In this document: positions 47,116 to 59,312 of the stretch, one piece after another
Position numbering within the stretch: position 1 is the stretch's first letter
How the letters are laid out: every line of letters starts with the position of its first letter
Source: Adenanthera pavonina
Lineage: Eukaryota > Streptophyta > Magnoliopsida > Fabales > Fabaceae
Direction: 5' to 3'
Assembly: GCA_026686845.1 (NCBI GenBank)
Contig: JAIVEN010000015.1
Location: 13,435,501 to 13,499,500, forward strand
DNA: 64,000 nt
Program-made: the position numbers and the translations under genes
Notes under the pieces: generated by a model
Databases searched by the model: none
Told to the model about the DNA's origin: nothing
What the model saw: the letters and a program-made list of their open reading frames with translations, nothing else

Positions 47116-48190
47116 AAGTGACATGCTTCAAAGCAGATAGATACGATGAGCTTTTAATCTGGATTCTAGGACAAGTTGAGATAACCCCGACTCTAGTAAC
47201 CGAATCACACTTTACGTGAGCATCAAAATGATTACATTTATATTCCCTTTATATAATGCTATGTTGGATCTTTGCCATGCCCATGGACGGCTTTTAGTTT
47301 GTAGATAGGTAAATCAATTTACAGCCAATGATTGAGTTGTTTTCATGAACAGTGAATTTAAGAGTGGAGTCAAGAATGGAGGTTACTTAATTAATTGAGA
47401 AAGGACCCACATAGCTAAGCCACTGCCAACTAGCCAGCTAATTAATTGATGAAGTCTCACATGATCCCAGGTTTAGCGAACCCGATAATATCCAATCACA
47501 TTCTCACTAGAGGGATTTGGTTATTTAGATGAATGAAGAAAGAGGCAGTAGCATATGTACAATAGTATACATGTTGTGACCGTGTCTGGTTGATTGATCA
47601 AGATGATTGGGAAATCACGGAGAAGGGGACGTGAAAAGATAAAGAATCCGTGAGTTAAGAAACGAGAATCACAAAGTGGCAACCTTGCTTTTGGAAGCAA
47701 CCAGTAGAGGTGGAGGCCTACAGATAATGTTGAGTTGAGCAGATGGAGAATTTAGATAAATGCGGTGAACACCAAGGCCTAATCTCTTAACATAATATTT
47801 ATATGATGAAGAAGGAAGTTAACTATGAGTCATATGAATCACTCCTGTGCGTCGCGAGGATTAGAGATGTGTTATTGATGGTGAGGGCTTTGTCTTAACT
47901 AAAAAAACTGGCAATGCTCCATGGCCTGATGTAACTGGTAGTCTTCTGTTGGAGGGGCCATTTTCCTATTTTTTGTGTGGGGCATATTCATTTCCATATT
48001 GGTTCGTTATCCCCATTCAAATTTATAGTTTAATCTGGGCCTGATGGGCTTGTAACACCAGGCTTCTTAGTTTGAAAAATGGACCCTTGTCCACCATTCG
48101 TCCACCGTCTCAACCCCCCCCCCCCCCAACTCACTCCTTTTCTTTTTTTCTTTTTCCCCAAAACCCACTACTTTTCTTTGTGTGTGTTCA

Positions 48191-48241
48191 TATGTATATG
48201 CATACTGTTAACCAAAAAAAAAATATATGTATATGCATACT
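48191..48241 (+). mobile_element. A-tailed micro-insertion
   Basis: Perfect 16-bp repeats TATGTATATGCATACT (48191-48206, 48226-48241) flank GTTAACC plus ten A and TA. Confidence 0.6.
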
Positions 48242-48259
48242 ATCCATCCTGATAAGAGG

Positions 48260-48657
48260 AGGAATATAGGTTTGTCTTAATGTTCTTTTGGTTTTACTGT
48301 TCTCAAAATAATTTTTTATTTTAATTTTTTTAAAATAATTTTATAGAAGTATTTTTTAGAACAGGTTTTAATAAAAAAAATTGTTTGAATAATTATTCCT
48401 AAAATTATAATTAATAGGTGTTAAATGAGTTATTTAAAATTTATCACTTTACTATTAATGATATTGGTGTTTTCTGCCTTTTTTGTGTTTTTTAGAATAA
48501 AAAATATACAACATCTTAAAAATATTATGAGTTTTTTATTCTTATATTTTTCTATTTTTTATAACATCTTATAAAAAATAAGCTTGTATCAAACAATTTT
48601 TTTTATTTTCAAAAACAAAAAGCAGTTATATAAAATACCAATCAAACATACCCTAAA
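48260..48657. mobile_element. Possible MITE remnant
   Basis: AT-rich block. Its right end reads in reverse TAGGGTATGTTTGATTGGTA, a typical MITE terminus phrase. The left part (TTCTTTTGGTTTTACTGTTC) is a weak inverted match. No coding potential. Confidence 0.3.
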
Positions 48658-48801
48658 TGATTGTTTGAATTTTGTCTTATCGGTTGCAACTAAAGTGATG
48701 AGGACCTTTCTTGAAGCAGTAGCAAATCATTAGTTATAAAATGATGTATTTTAGGAAAGATTTCAAATTTACCTATTGAGATCTTCTTAAAAAACTTTGG
48801 G

Positions 48802-49248
48802 AAAAAGACAATTTAATACCCCCAACTATAAATAATGACGAAGTAGGCTCTCAATTTAACTAATCACCAAAAATTATTCAAGTTCTAGATTGGGATAAAA
48901 ATAAAATGTTAAGACTTGGAAATTTTGGTTTCACTTGAGAATTCAGTTATGGCCAGTTGAGAATTTATTTCGGAAGCGCCTGGGAATTTATTTTTTACCA
49001 TTTGAGAATGGAGGTATCAACTTGGGAATGTAATTGAAGGCACTTGAGAATTTAAGTTTCACCATTTGATAATTCAATTATACCCAGTTGAGAATATAGT
49101 TGGAAGTACTTGGAAATTTAGGTTTTACCACTTGAAAAGACATTTTATTTTTATACCAATATAAAATTTGGGTACTTCTTGTTGATAAGTTAAATTGAGC
49201 GGCCTAATTTATCATTATTTATTATTGGAGGTACTAAACTATCTTTTT
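48802..49248. mobile_element. Long-TIR MITE carrying a 22-bp minisatellite core
   Basis: The left arm 48802-48908 and right arm 49141-49248 are inverted repeats of about 107 bp, roughly 75-80% alike by eye: left AAAAAGACAATTTAATACCC, right in reverse AAAAAGATAGTTTAGTACCT, both ending in ATAAAAATAAAATG. The core (48909-49140) is about eleven degenerate units of 22 bp with the phrase [AC]A[CG]TTGAGAATTTA. Long arms suggest a Mutator-like origin. No clear target-site duplication was found. Confidence 0.7.
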
Positions 49249-49807
49249 CTTTAACACTTCATGAAGTAAACTGAGATTTTTTTTTTTTGCCACAACATTG
49301 AGATATTAATGTTATGAACTATATGGTCTATTTATTCTTTTTCTTTTTACCATATATGGTCTATTTATTCGAAATATTACAAAGTATGCTACTCTAAATT
49401 AGTTACTTTCCCTTGACATGTACACGGTAGTTTTTTTTTGGTGCCCCTTATTTTGAATGGATAGAGGTGGATGGGAGCACAGACAAACAGACGCGAAAAG
49501 CCGCATCTGCGAAAGTTATTAAGGAGAGTGAGAGTGGTGCCGCCTCATGGGTCACGACGGAAGAAAGAAGTCGTTGATCCTGTTTTAGTAGAGCGCAAGG
49601 CCCAACCGAAATCAAAGCACACTCGACGACGGATTTTGTCAATGAAACCAAGTGTTTTTGTTCTCCTGGGAAACAACTTTTGAACGGAATCATATCAAAA
49701 TCAAAACTCCGAAGGGGGACTCTCTCAGCACAATTCCCCCTAATATTTTCGAAGCAGTCTTATATTTAAAGACTGTACACTGAAGCACACTGAGAGGAAG
49801 AAGAGCG
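49249..49807. other. Upstream region of the ceramidase-like gene
   Basis: Probable promoter of the gene at 49808. Micro-insertion at 49321-49370. No coding stretch recognised. Confidence 0.45.
49321..49370 (-). mobile_element. A-tailed micro-insertion
   Basis: Perfect 17-bp repeats ATATGGTCTATTTATTC (49321-49337, 49354-49370) flank 16 bp. On the minus strand: ATGGT plus AAAAAGAAAAA. Confidence 0.6.
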
Positions 49808-52720
49808 ATGAGTTGGGTGGCAAATCAACAGTTCAGAAGGTGGAAGAGAACTCGTATATGGGCAGGAATGCTTTTCGGTTCCCTCATCTTCCTATTCTTC
49901 ACTCCCAAGATCCCTCTCTCTCCCAACCACCACCTTTTCCTTGACATGCGCAATCTTCTCGGTAGCTAACCGCTCTTTATAAATTTTTATTTCTTTTTCG
50001 GTTGCTTGATCGTCTAATAGTTTGATAATTCCAGTTTCTGGGTTTGTACAGGGGTGCCCAGCACTTTGAATGTGATCACAAATTTCCCATTTTTGGTCGT
50101 TGGTGTTCTGGGCTTTGTTTTTACTCTTGAAGGCGGTGTTTTCACTATAAGGTATTGATTTCTATGAGGCTATGACCATTCTAACAAAAATTAGTAATTG
50201 AAGTCCTTCGTCTTGATAAAATCGGGTTTGTGTGTGTGCGTGCGTGCTTGGCAATTGGTTTTTCAGTTCTCAAGGAGAGGTTTGTGCTTGGGCGCTATAT
50301 TATGCTGGAATATTAGGGGTTGCTTTTGGCTCTGCTTATTACCATTTGAAGCCAGATAATAATCGAGTTTTGTGGGACACTATACCGGTTAGTATTATTT
50401 GTCTATTTGATTTGACAATGTTAATATTCTGCGACTGTTGAGCTCGTTTCCACTCTGTAACTGCTATTCATTATTTCTGAGAGGCAAGATCAGTTTCAAA
50501 AACAAAAGAGATATGCATTTTATAGTAAATGGAAGGCATAACCAACGTATGATTTTAAAATATTTGTTTGCGACCAAACTGGTATTGGATGCAAGGTTTT
50601 CTCCATTGTCCGACTAAACTAAAGCTCTACGATTTGTCAATTGCAGATGATGGTGGCCTACGCCTCGCTTTTCTCTTGTCTGGTTATTGAAAGAATTGGC
50701 CAGAGGATTGGATTATGTTGTTTGTTTGCACTTCTTTTTGCTGCCTTTCTTAGCGTAGCCTATGAACGGTTAGTTATTCGTTTTTGTATATATCATGCTG
50801 CTTCTCTCTTCAATTTCTTTTATCTCAAAATGCTAAAACTGTTATTGAGCTTTTAGCTGAATTCTGTCTGCTAGTTGGTTGCAGGATTTATAATGATGTT
50901 AGGTTCTGCGTGATATTCCAGTTGATTCTTCCTTTTGCCATTCCAGGAGTGGCATTTATGTACCCTTCCAAATATACTCACTCAACATATTGGTTTTGGT
51001 CAACGGGTAAGCCTTGGACTCAATTATTTTATTTACTGAACGATGTAATTCTATTTGGTTGCCTATTCCTGTTTTTAATCTAGAGGACTGCTACATATAA
51101 TTTCAAACAGTGGCTGAATAAAAATTTTATTGTGACTAAAATTGAGAGAACCAACGACCGAACTTTTCTTGTCTGGTGTTTGTCTATGTTGGTGTAATCT
51201 CTCTTGGGTCTTGGCCTGGGCCTTGTCATCATTGCTCTAATAAAGTTTTTGTGACTCATTCTCTGCTTATAGAGTTGGGGGTAACTTTCTTGGGCCAGAG
51301 ACTCAATAATTCTTGATATGAAAAAGAAATTGATAGTCACTTAGGCCATTATTCTGATTCTTAGTGGTGGATAGTGGATTCTTGTAGGAGTTGTATCCCT
51401 CAATTGAAACTTTTACCTATGAACTGGTTGGATTTTTTGTGAACTACATGATTGGGACAGGGAAGACTGCTCATTTTGATTTAGCTGAAGATTCAAGTAC
51501 AAATATTAGCTGATTTATGAAAACAAGAAAAAAAATAGAAAAATTGTATCAAAGATGCTAAAAATGATGACAAGGTCAAGAGGACTGAAGCTGCATTGGT
51601 GATTGGAGGTGACTCGTAAAAGTTGTAGTGTGATTAAAAAATTGGTGCATGTTTCTAATATAAGGCTGAGCTTGAATATACCATTTTGACACTCTATATA
51701 TTATCTAACCATCTCTAGTTTTGTGACTGATTTGTCCTTGCTAGTTGGCCTTCTCGCTCAGAAATATTGATCATTTCTGTTAGTACAATATTTTTCTGTA
51801 TCCACTGGAGCTTTTTTACCAGCCAAAAGCTTATTCTGATTGTACAATTTAGCTCTGAGTGAAAAGTTTTGGCAGTGAACACTTAACTCCTCCCATCTGT
51901 GCAAACCTCAGTATTTTTCTTTTTTCTGTGATTTTGTCTGTGGCCTTAAAAGAATTATTTTGGCAATGCAGTTTGGAGTGATCTAACTCCTGCCTTTTGT
52001 GCAAATCCTTGACTATAATTTTTTCAATTGTTTTGTTTACATCGGACAAAGCTCTCCAGTCACCAGTCTCGCAATACATATCTTAACGTCTAAGGAGGAG
52101 CTTTATCCGCATGCCTGTTAGCATAAGTATATTGTTGTCTTTTTCTTCTCTTCTTTCCATTATTTCATTCCCATGTAACAAGCTTTACTCATGAATCCAC
52201 AGTCTCATTAAAGCCTTCCATTCCTTTCTGTTGGTTTGACCATGAGTGATGCACATCTTGGGTATATTAAACCAGCTGATTTTTGCGCCTAGGATATATG
52301 CGTCACGCCTTGAGAAATAACCAGATTCTTTTGACTTGTGCAGGGATTTATCTGCTGGCAAAATTTGAAGCTGCTGCTGACAAGAAAATATACCGTGTAA
52401 ATAATTACATTATCAGCGGGCACTCTTTGGAACACTTATGCTTAGCACTGATCCCAGTTTTACTTAGTGTAATGCTCATCTACAGGGAACTCAAGTTTCA
52501 AAGGTACTTGACTCATACAGATTCTCAAGCAAAACATCCGATGGCTCTTCTTATTCCTTTTATATGCTAGGATAGCAAATTGTCCCTTCAATTCTGATTT
52601 TTATGCGTTACCCCTTTGTTGTCTCCAACTGCTGCTGTACTTGGGGAAGGTTGTGGACATTGCATATAACATATTTGTTGGATTGGTTATAGATTGGGTG
52701 CCTTCAAAGATCGACCTTGA
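49808..52720 (+). CDS. Ceramidase-superfamily (alkaline phytoceramidase-like) membrane protein
   Basis: Multi-pass membrane protein of the alkaline ceramidase (CREST) superfamily, whose members hydrolyse ceramides with a bound metal. Seven exons, all phases consistent: 49808-49961, 50052-50151, 50267-50387, 50647-50768, 50885-51006, 52344-52503, 52693-52720; 268 aa. Family blocks: LLGVPSTLNVITNFPFLVVG, GSAYYHLKPDNNRVLWDTIP (His111, Asp115, Asp122) and SGHSLEHLCLAL (His233, His237), which give the expected His/Asp set. About seven hydrophobic spans. The last exon adds only LGAFKDRP. Its acceptor (GGTTATAG) is the least certain junction; a longer open frame over 52641-52973 is out of phase and taken as 3' UTR. 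The substrate is not known from sequence. Confidence 0.87.
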
Positions 52721-55700
52721 TGAGGTGGATAGAATCAATGAAGGTGGTTATGTGCGATTGCTTCCAGAGTCCTCCAAATTAGAAGTTCTCCTCGGTGTCT
52801 TCTCAAGCCAGGGAATGTGGCTGAAGACTCGTGCGAGATTCCCTCTAATACTTGCATTGAATATTGTTTTACTCTCCCTTGGCGGAGGAATCTGTAGACA
52901 CCAAACTCTGCAAGCCCTGCTGCCGTCCATAAGGATGGGACATGGGAACTTAAGCATTTCAGGATACGAGTAAAATATGTGTTAGAAGACCTGGGGTGAT
53001 TGGCAAGAGGCTTCTAACTTGAATTTGTGTTCCATGTTAATTGACCATTGCCTTATCTTAGTGTTACGATGGACCAGGAGTGTCACAGAATATTGATTGA
53101 TCAATGCCCTTCCCCATAAACGAGAGAGATTGAAATTTTGAGTTGAGCGGTTTTTAGCTTCCAATTTGGTTTGTGTTGGATATGCGAATGAGTATTATGC
53201 AGAGCAGAAAACGGTGTGATTCGTTCTTGATAAATGGAGATAGTCATTTCCTGTTTTTACTGTCTTGATTTACAATAAATGCAGTGAATTATGGAGATTT
53301 TGGCATCAATCCGGTTTATGTCTCCCTTCACATGTTCTTTCTGTGTCCTCCTGTATTTAAACTGCATATTATATTGGGAATCATGTGGCTATAGCCGCAG
53401 ACGCATTATATGTTATGACATTTACCTTCCGCTTTGCTCTTATGGCCCTTCTTCCTCCTTCTAGTCTTCTGTCCAACCTACATTTTTGGGTATGAGGAGA
53501 TCAGAGTTGTTGAAAGAGTCAAGGTTTTTTTTTTTTTAATCAAGGTTTCAAGTTTAATTCCTAGTATACATTTTTTACTCTCCCTGCGTAATCCTTGGAT
53601 TAGATTAACAAGCATATCTTTTACTTGGATTGAATTTTATTTAACTCGCAGTATCTTACTCGGATTCAAACTTGATGATACTCATGCAATTTGCATTGAT
53701 ATTAATTTATGAGTGGCATAGAATGGTTTTTGCTCAATTCCTCTTGCCTTGATGCGAAACAGTCATTAGTCATCTATATTAAATTCGCGAGAAATATTTT
53801 GGCTGCTTACTGCTACTCATTTGTTTTCGTTGGAGTAATTTATTAAGAACAAATATAAACAAAAAAAGTTGTGCAGTTAATGTTATTATTATTACTATTA
53901 ATTTTTATTTGAAACATGATTGGACCATGACATGAAAGGGTAAGTTAAACCAAAACAAAAGCTTAAAAAATGAAGCCTACCAAAAAAAAAACAAGCTTAA
54001 AAAATGAAGGATAGTGTAGGACAGCTGCAGGCTAGCGTGTGGGATGCAAAATGTGTCAGTCTGAAGATAATGATAGTAATTAATTAGATAGTTAAAAGTG
54101 GTAAGAAAAGGGGGGAGGCAAGGTATCCAATTCAAGTGGTAGAATGAATTATAATACGCATAATAAAGGAATAATGGAGGGTAATTAGGGAAATAAAGAA
54201 ACACGTTGGATGGGAGTATTGGAATCTTCCCTCGAAAGTGGAAAGCGCAGGTGCGGTAGGGAATGGTGGGCTAATTATTGACTTTGGAGTAACGCAAGTG
54301 CTAAATTGACCATCATTATAACCTAACTATTACTACAACGAAGTGTCAACCTCTAATTCTCTAAAACGGCTTCTTCGTCTTCGAGATTTACAATATATAT
54401 TTTTTTACGTGCACGTTTTATTTCACTATTTTGGGTCTCTTTAATTAAAAGATTTGAGATATTGAAATATTTTCAGAATTTAAATTCGAGACATTAAATT
54501 AAAAAAATACAATTTTTTACTAATCAAGTGCTTAGTGATTCAAAATTTACAATATTACTCCCTCGTTAGTTTACTCTTTCAACGTGTCATGCTAAACATA
54601 TTCTCTCAGTTCCCCTGATCTTGGAAATTTTAATTTTATTTCAAATTTATTATTATTTTAGACTTTTAATGCATTATTTTTTTTCAACTATACTCTTTTT
54701 TATTTAATTTAATGTTATTAAATGAGAGTATTTTAGTGAAATGTTTAGTAAAATTTAACATAATCAATAATTGTTTAGTCCTGAAAAAATACGAAATGAA
54801 GAGAGTACTACTGATGCATTTCTTTGACCAAATACTACTAATGCTTTTGCAGCTTAAAATTTCACTTGTGGATTTATATCATAAATTTTTCAGTTTAATA
54901 TGGCAAATAAAAATTCTGCAGTCAAATTTTTTAATATTCAATCGCTTCAATAAATATAATTGAATTGGTCAATATATCTGTGCTGTCCGATCATAATAAG
55001 GCTATATGTTTTTTTTTTCCATCATGGTTTTTGTTTTATTGTCTTACTGTTCATTAAGTGTCAATCGGGTATAATTTTGCTTGCTGGCTAATTTTGTCAT
55101 CACAATTTATATCTGCCAGCAGCGATGCCAATTTAGGATTTTTTTTAGGGGAGTATCTTGTTTCAATTTCAGTTTCTTTCCAAATATAATTTTTTTCTTT
55201 GATACTATCATTTATTAGTTATTATTTTTTTGATGAAAATGTGAAGAGAATAAAAATGAGAGAGACAACTGGTGATAGAGCCGAGGACCACAGAGGTACT
55301 CTCAACCTTTTGTCCTATCCGATTCTTTATAAATCAATTCATTTCACCAAACATAAGATTTTTCTTTCTGCTATACATCTTTTTGTTAAAAAAAAAACAC
55401 AGATGGGAAAACCCAATATTCTTTTTTTTCGCTAGACACTAAAGAATAACCGAAGCAACTAGTTTATTTTGTGTACATAATTGCTTATAAATCATCAATA
55501 TCAATATATCAATATATATAATAAAAATTATATAAAATCACGTTATTCATCAACTTTAAACAGTGTAACACAGGCCCCGCAGGGCTCATGGTCAGTAGAC
55601 AATCGTTGATTTGTCTGTAGCAAGTTATTAATTTTTTTAATAATTATTTGCTATTTGGTACCAGACTCAAATGTAAGAGCTCTCCCAAGGTGCTTTTTAT

Positions 55701-56049
55701 TTCCATCCACAAGCCTAAGGATCTTGGTCCCTTATCATTTAAATGTTCTTTTGATTTCTAGTTTGTAAAAATAAGATTTTGGTAAAATTAATTTTATAAT
55801 GTAATTATAATAAAAATTAGCTTTGGACTAATGTATTTGTATTTGGATGATTTACTTAAAAATTAATTTTGATAAAAAAGTAATTATATGTAGATGATTT
55901 TAATCAAAAGTAATTATAGATGTATAATTTTTTTCCAACTTTTAATGGATAGATTTCTTTTTTTTAATACCTATTTAATAAATACACACATGTGTATATG
56001 TTTGTCTAAAAAGAATAAAAGTTTTAAAATTAAAATATTATAAATAAGA
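52721..56049. other. 3' flank of the ceramidase-like gene and AT-rich spacer
   Basis: The 3' UTR probably extends to about 53290. Beyond it is AT-rich DNA with a micro-insertion (53959-54009) and no recognised gene. Confidence 0.45.
53959..54009 (+). mobile_element. A-tailed micro-insertion
   Basis: Perfect 17-bp repeats AAGCTTAAAAAATGAAG (53959-53975, 53993-54009) flank CCTACC plus nine A or more and C. Confidence 0.6.
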
Positions 56050-57797
56050 TGGTGTTAGTTAAGCTGACTTCCCAAGAGGGTGGTGAATTGGGAAGATTAA
56101 AATTTTTCTGCAAAGGCAAATAACAGTAGTGATACAAACGAGATAACAGAAAACAGAGTATAAGCAATAAAAGGAAAGAGGAAGAGGACACAGCAGTTTA
56201 TTCTGGTTCGGTCTAATCCTCTTGATCTACGTCCAGTTATCAAGCCACCACTTGGGATTTTTCCACTATCTCTTGCAAGATTTCAATGAGTTCTTGCAAA
56301 AACCGCAATACAAAAATAGCTCAAGCGTTTGAGCTATAACCTACTCTCTCACTCTTCTCACTTAAGAGTAAGTGTGACCTCTTAGTGTATTCTCACACTA
56401 AGAACAATCTGCAAGTGTGTAGATGTGTACAAATTGTAATCTCTCTCAAAAGAGTGGATATGAAAGCTAAAGTGCAATAAATGAACTAAACAGGGGGTAA
56501 GTGAGTTTTAAATGAATCAATAAATGAAATAATAAATTTTCAGCGTGTAAATCATTATTCCCTCTTTTTAATATCTTAAATGAAGTTCTATTTATAGTCT
56601 TGGGGTAAAATTATCCATTTGAGACAAAGATTAGCCGTTACACATAATAAAGTTCTCGTTCACCTACCACATTAAATACATCTGACAGAGGTTATGCTGA
56701 TAACCTCCTCATGTTATGCGGATAATAAGTGACTGTTTCCCTCTGTTTTCAATATAGAGCTCTTCATTATTCGGATAACCTACCTAGGTTGCGGATAACG
56801 AATTTCCCAGACCGACTAAGTTTTAGTTCGAAATCATTTTCATGAAAATCACTTAGTTATCAGGATAATGTCAAGTTTTTCTCAAAACTGAGCCTTTGTG
56901 AAAATTGGGTTATCGGGACAACCTCATAGGATTATGCGAACAAGCTATTTGCCCGAGAATGGTTTAAGAGTTCTGAAATACATGTTATTCGGATAACCTC
57001 CCTTGGTTATGCGAATAACGTGTTTACCCGAGGAGTCCAAGTGCTTTATAACATTTGTTATGCAGATAACCTCTCTAGGTTATGCGAATATCGAACTGTA
57101 CAGTACCACTTTTCTACATTGTTCACTATGTTATACACATAAAGTGCCTACCTTATCAGGATAACCATTTGGACAGACTTGAGAACTTGATTCTCAACCT
57201 GTGTTATGCGGATAACCCCAATCCATTTTCATGAAATTGAAGAATCAACACTGAAAAACCTTTGAGATTGAGTCTTTATCCCCATAACCTTCAATGGTTA
57301 TGCGTATAAGGTGAACCATTATCTTAAAAACAAAGTAAATACTTTTGAAAACAATCTTTGAAATTGATCTTATCCCCATAAGGTAAAGCATTATCACTGA
57401 AAACCAAATTGATCAATTTAAGATTGAAGTTTTACCCTCATTAGGTAGCTATTTCTTGAAAACCAATTTTGAAATTGTGAGTTAATAGTTAGTCATTCCA
57501 TTAGTCATCTTATAGTGTTGGATTAATTCAGATTCAAAGCTCACTACCTTCCTTTACAAATGAATTTTCTATGATTGTAAATCAGTTCTTCAGGAAGTTC
57601 TAGCTTTGTTCTTCACTTCACTTGTATTCCTTTGATATTGAATATATCAAGCTCACTTTTGGAATCATCAAAAATCTGAATTAACATATGGCAATTAAGA
57701 ATCAAACAAAGAAGCATGCAAAAAGTTACTTATGTGAAAACATGGTTTTAGCTTCAAAATGCGTTTCCAACATAGTGAAAAAAATAGCTAAACACCA
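56050..57797. mobile_element. Candidate solo LTR or other non-autonomous element with hairpin array
   Basis: Ends TGGTGTTAG at 56050 and CTAAACACCA at 57797 are short inverted repeats in TG...CA form, giving 1748 bp. Interior phrases such as TTATTCTGGTTCGGTCTAAT and TACGTCCAGTTATCAAGCC look like blocks I have seen in plant LTR-type repeats. No target-site duplication was confirmed (TAAGA left, ATGAA right). No coding capacity. Base composition is less AT-rich than the flanks. Confidence 0.45.
56691..57383. repeat. Array of degenerate GATA-core dyads and hairpins
   Basis: Ten units of the pattern TTAT-nC-nGATAA occur in about 700 bp, at 56691, 56765, 56856, 56908, 56984, 57057, 57152, 57203, 57275 and 57369. 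Six are double: GGATAACC, a 5-7 base loop, then GGTTATGCG. The best unit (56984-57019) has a 15-bp stem with one mismatch and a 6-base loop, TCCCTT. Confidence 0.7.
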
Positions 57798-58133
57798 ATG
57801 AAAATGCATCCAACTCATTTTTTACCCCAAACCAAGTTTGAAATGGGTTGCCAAATAGGCTCTAACGCAACCATCATTGGTGGTTATTAATGATTAATAC
57901 AATAATACTATAAAAGCAGGCAATATTTGTTTTATGTTTGATAAAAGAACATGATTAAGCTATTGATTTGCATATATCATTTGTCTATCTCCCTATAAAT
58001 AAGAGATAGAATAATATTTTATATTTAAATTGAGATTTGTAATTTGATTTGCATATGATTCATAAAGACTATCTGTTTAAGTTAAATTCTTGGATACTTG
58101 CAAACAAGTATGAAGAATTGTTAAAAAAAAAAA

Positions 58134-58905
58134 AAATAGAGCACATGCCACTCATTCATTCAAGAATTGAGTAATATTTTTGGGAAGTTATTTGAAATTA
58201 TAGAAGTTTGAGTCTTGAGGATTTTTAACTTTCCATGACATCAGTTAATTATAGAAATGACATGATATGCTATTTATAAATTACTCTCTCTATTTCCTAT
58301 TATAAAACATATTTTTTGAGAATTAAAGTTTTAAAATATAAATCATTTTATGAAATCTATGAATTATTTAATATTTATTTTCCATTTTTACCCTTTTTGG
58401 GAATATACCCAAAGAGTTATAATTTAATAAGAGTAATTTTGAAAAGTTATGATAAGTTTTGAAAATATTAAGATTTTCAACTAATTTCCTAAATATGTGT
58501 GAAATGGATAAATATAACTTATAATAAAAAATAAATAAAGTATAAAATGAGAAGTATGTGTCACTCGTTTACTCAAGAATTGAGTAACATTTTTGGGAAA
58601 TATATTTGAAATTATAGAAGCTTGAGTTTGTAGGACTTTTAATTTTGTCATGAAATCAATTGCTAGTTTGTTAACACTCCTAACAACATAAGAGAAATGA
58701 CATGAAATGGTATTAATGAATTATAAAAAATAAAGGCACAGGGTACTCGTTCATTCAGGAGGTAAGTAATATTGTAATATTTTTGGGAAATGTATTTAAA
58801 ATTCTAGAAGTTTGAGTTTGTAGAAATTTTAATTTCGCCATGACATTAGTTAGTTTGTTAACATTCCTAGCAGCATAACAGAATTGGCATAAAACGCTAT
58901 TTATT
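58134..58905. repeat. Three-copy tandem repeat of about 180 bp, split by a MITE
   Basis: Copies at about 58134-58282 (internally deleted), 58546-58730 and 58731-58905 share CAAGAATTGAGTAA, ATTTTTGGGAA, ATAGAAGTTTGAGT and GTTAGTTTGTTAACA phrases. A Stowaway-type element sits between the first and second copies. Confidence 0.75.
58284..58545. mobile_element. Stowaway-type MITE, copy B
   Basis: Begins after TA (58282-58283) with CTCTCTCTATTTCCTATTAT. Its reverse complement aligns with 8286-8560. It interrupts a tandem repeat, so it inserted after the repeat amplified. Confidence 0.65.
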
Positions 58906-59312
58906 GCACCGATCAGCAGTTGAAGAGGATCAATAGATTATTAACCCCAAGGTTTCATGTTAAATATTTTGATGATAATAAAAATTAAACTTTGAATAAC
59001 ATTGAAGGATTTATTAATAAATTGAAATTAATTATTGAGTTAAATGAATTAAGGTTAATTTGTCTATAGGGCTTATATATTGTGTAATTTTCTGAAATGC
59101 TTTTAATGAGCTTTATATATGCAAATAAAATATATTGTAAAATTCATGATAAAATTTCAAATGCAGCTAAGTCATGTATGCATCTTATAATGTAAATTGA
59201 AAAGCTTTTAAAGGAATAAATTAAATATTCCCATTCATGAATATGGCATCACGGATTATCATTTTTAGTTTCTTTTTTTAAAAAAATCTTTTTGCTACAT
59301 GTCTATTGAAAA
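58906..59312. other. AT-rich spacer
   Basis: Nothing recognised. Confidence 0.4.

Larger units (their letters stand above)
46402..48259. other. GATA gene promoter region and spacer
   Basis: Upstream region of the minus-strand GATA gene. It contains micro-insertions at 46930-46969, 47071-47115 and 48191-48241 and a C14 run at 48114-48127. No gene recognised. Confidence 0.45.

Noticed and set aside
49448..49693. Overlapping open frames on both strands
   Set aside because: They lie in the upstream region of the ceramidase-like gene; neither matches a family.
52641..52973. 110-codon open frame downstream of the ceramidase-like exons
   Set aside because: It is out of phase with the preceding exon, which finishes the protein with a short LGAFKDRP tail. 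No known domain; read as 3' UTR.
56050..57797. CRISPR-like array at the GATA-core repeats
   Set aside because: Repeats are degenerate and unevenly spaced, and this is plant nuclear DNA. A CRISPR array is not expected.
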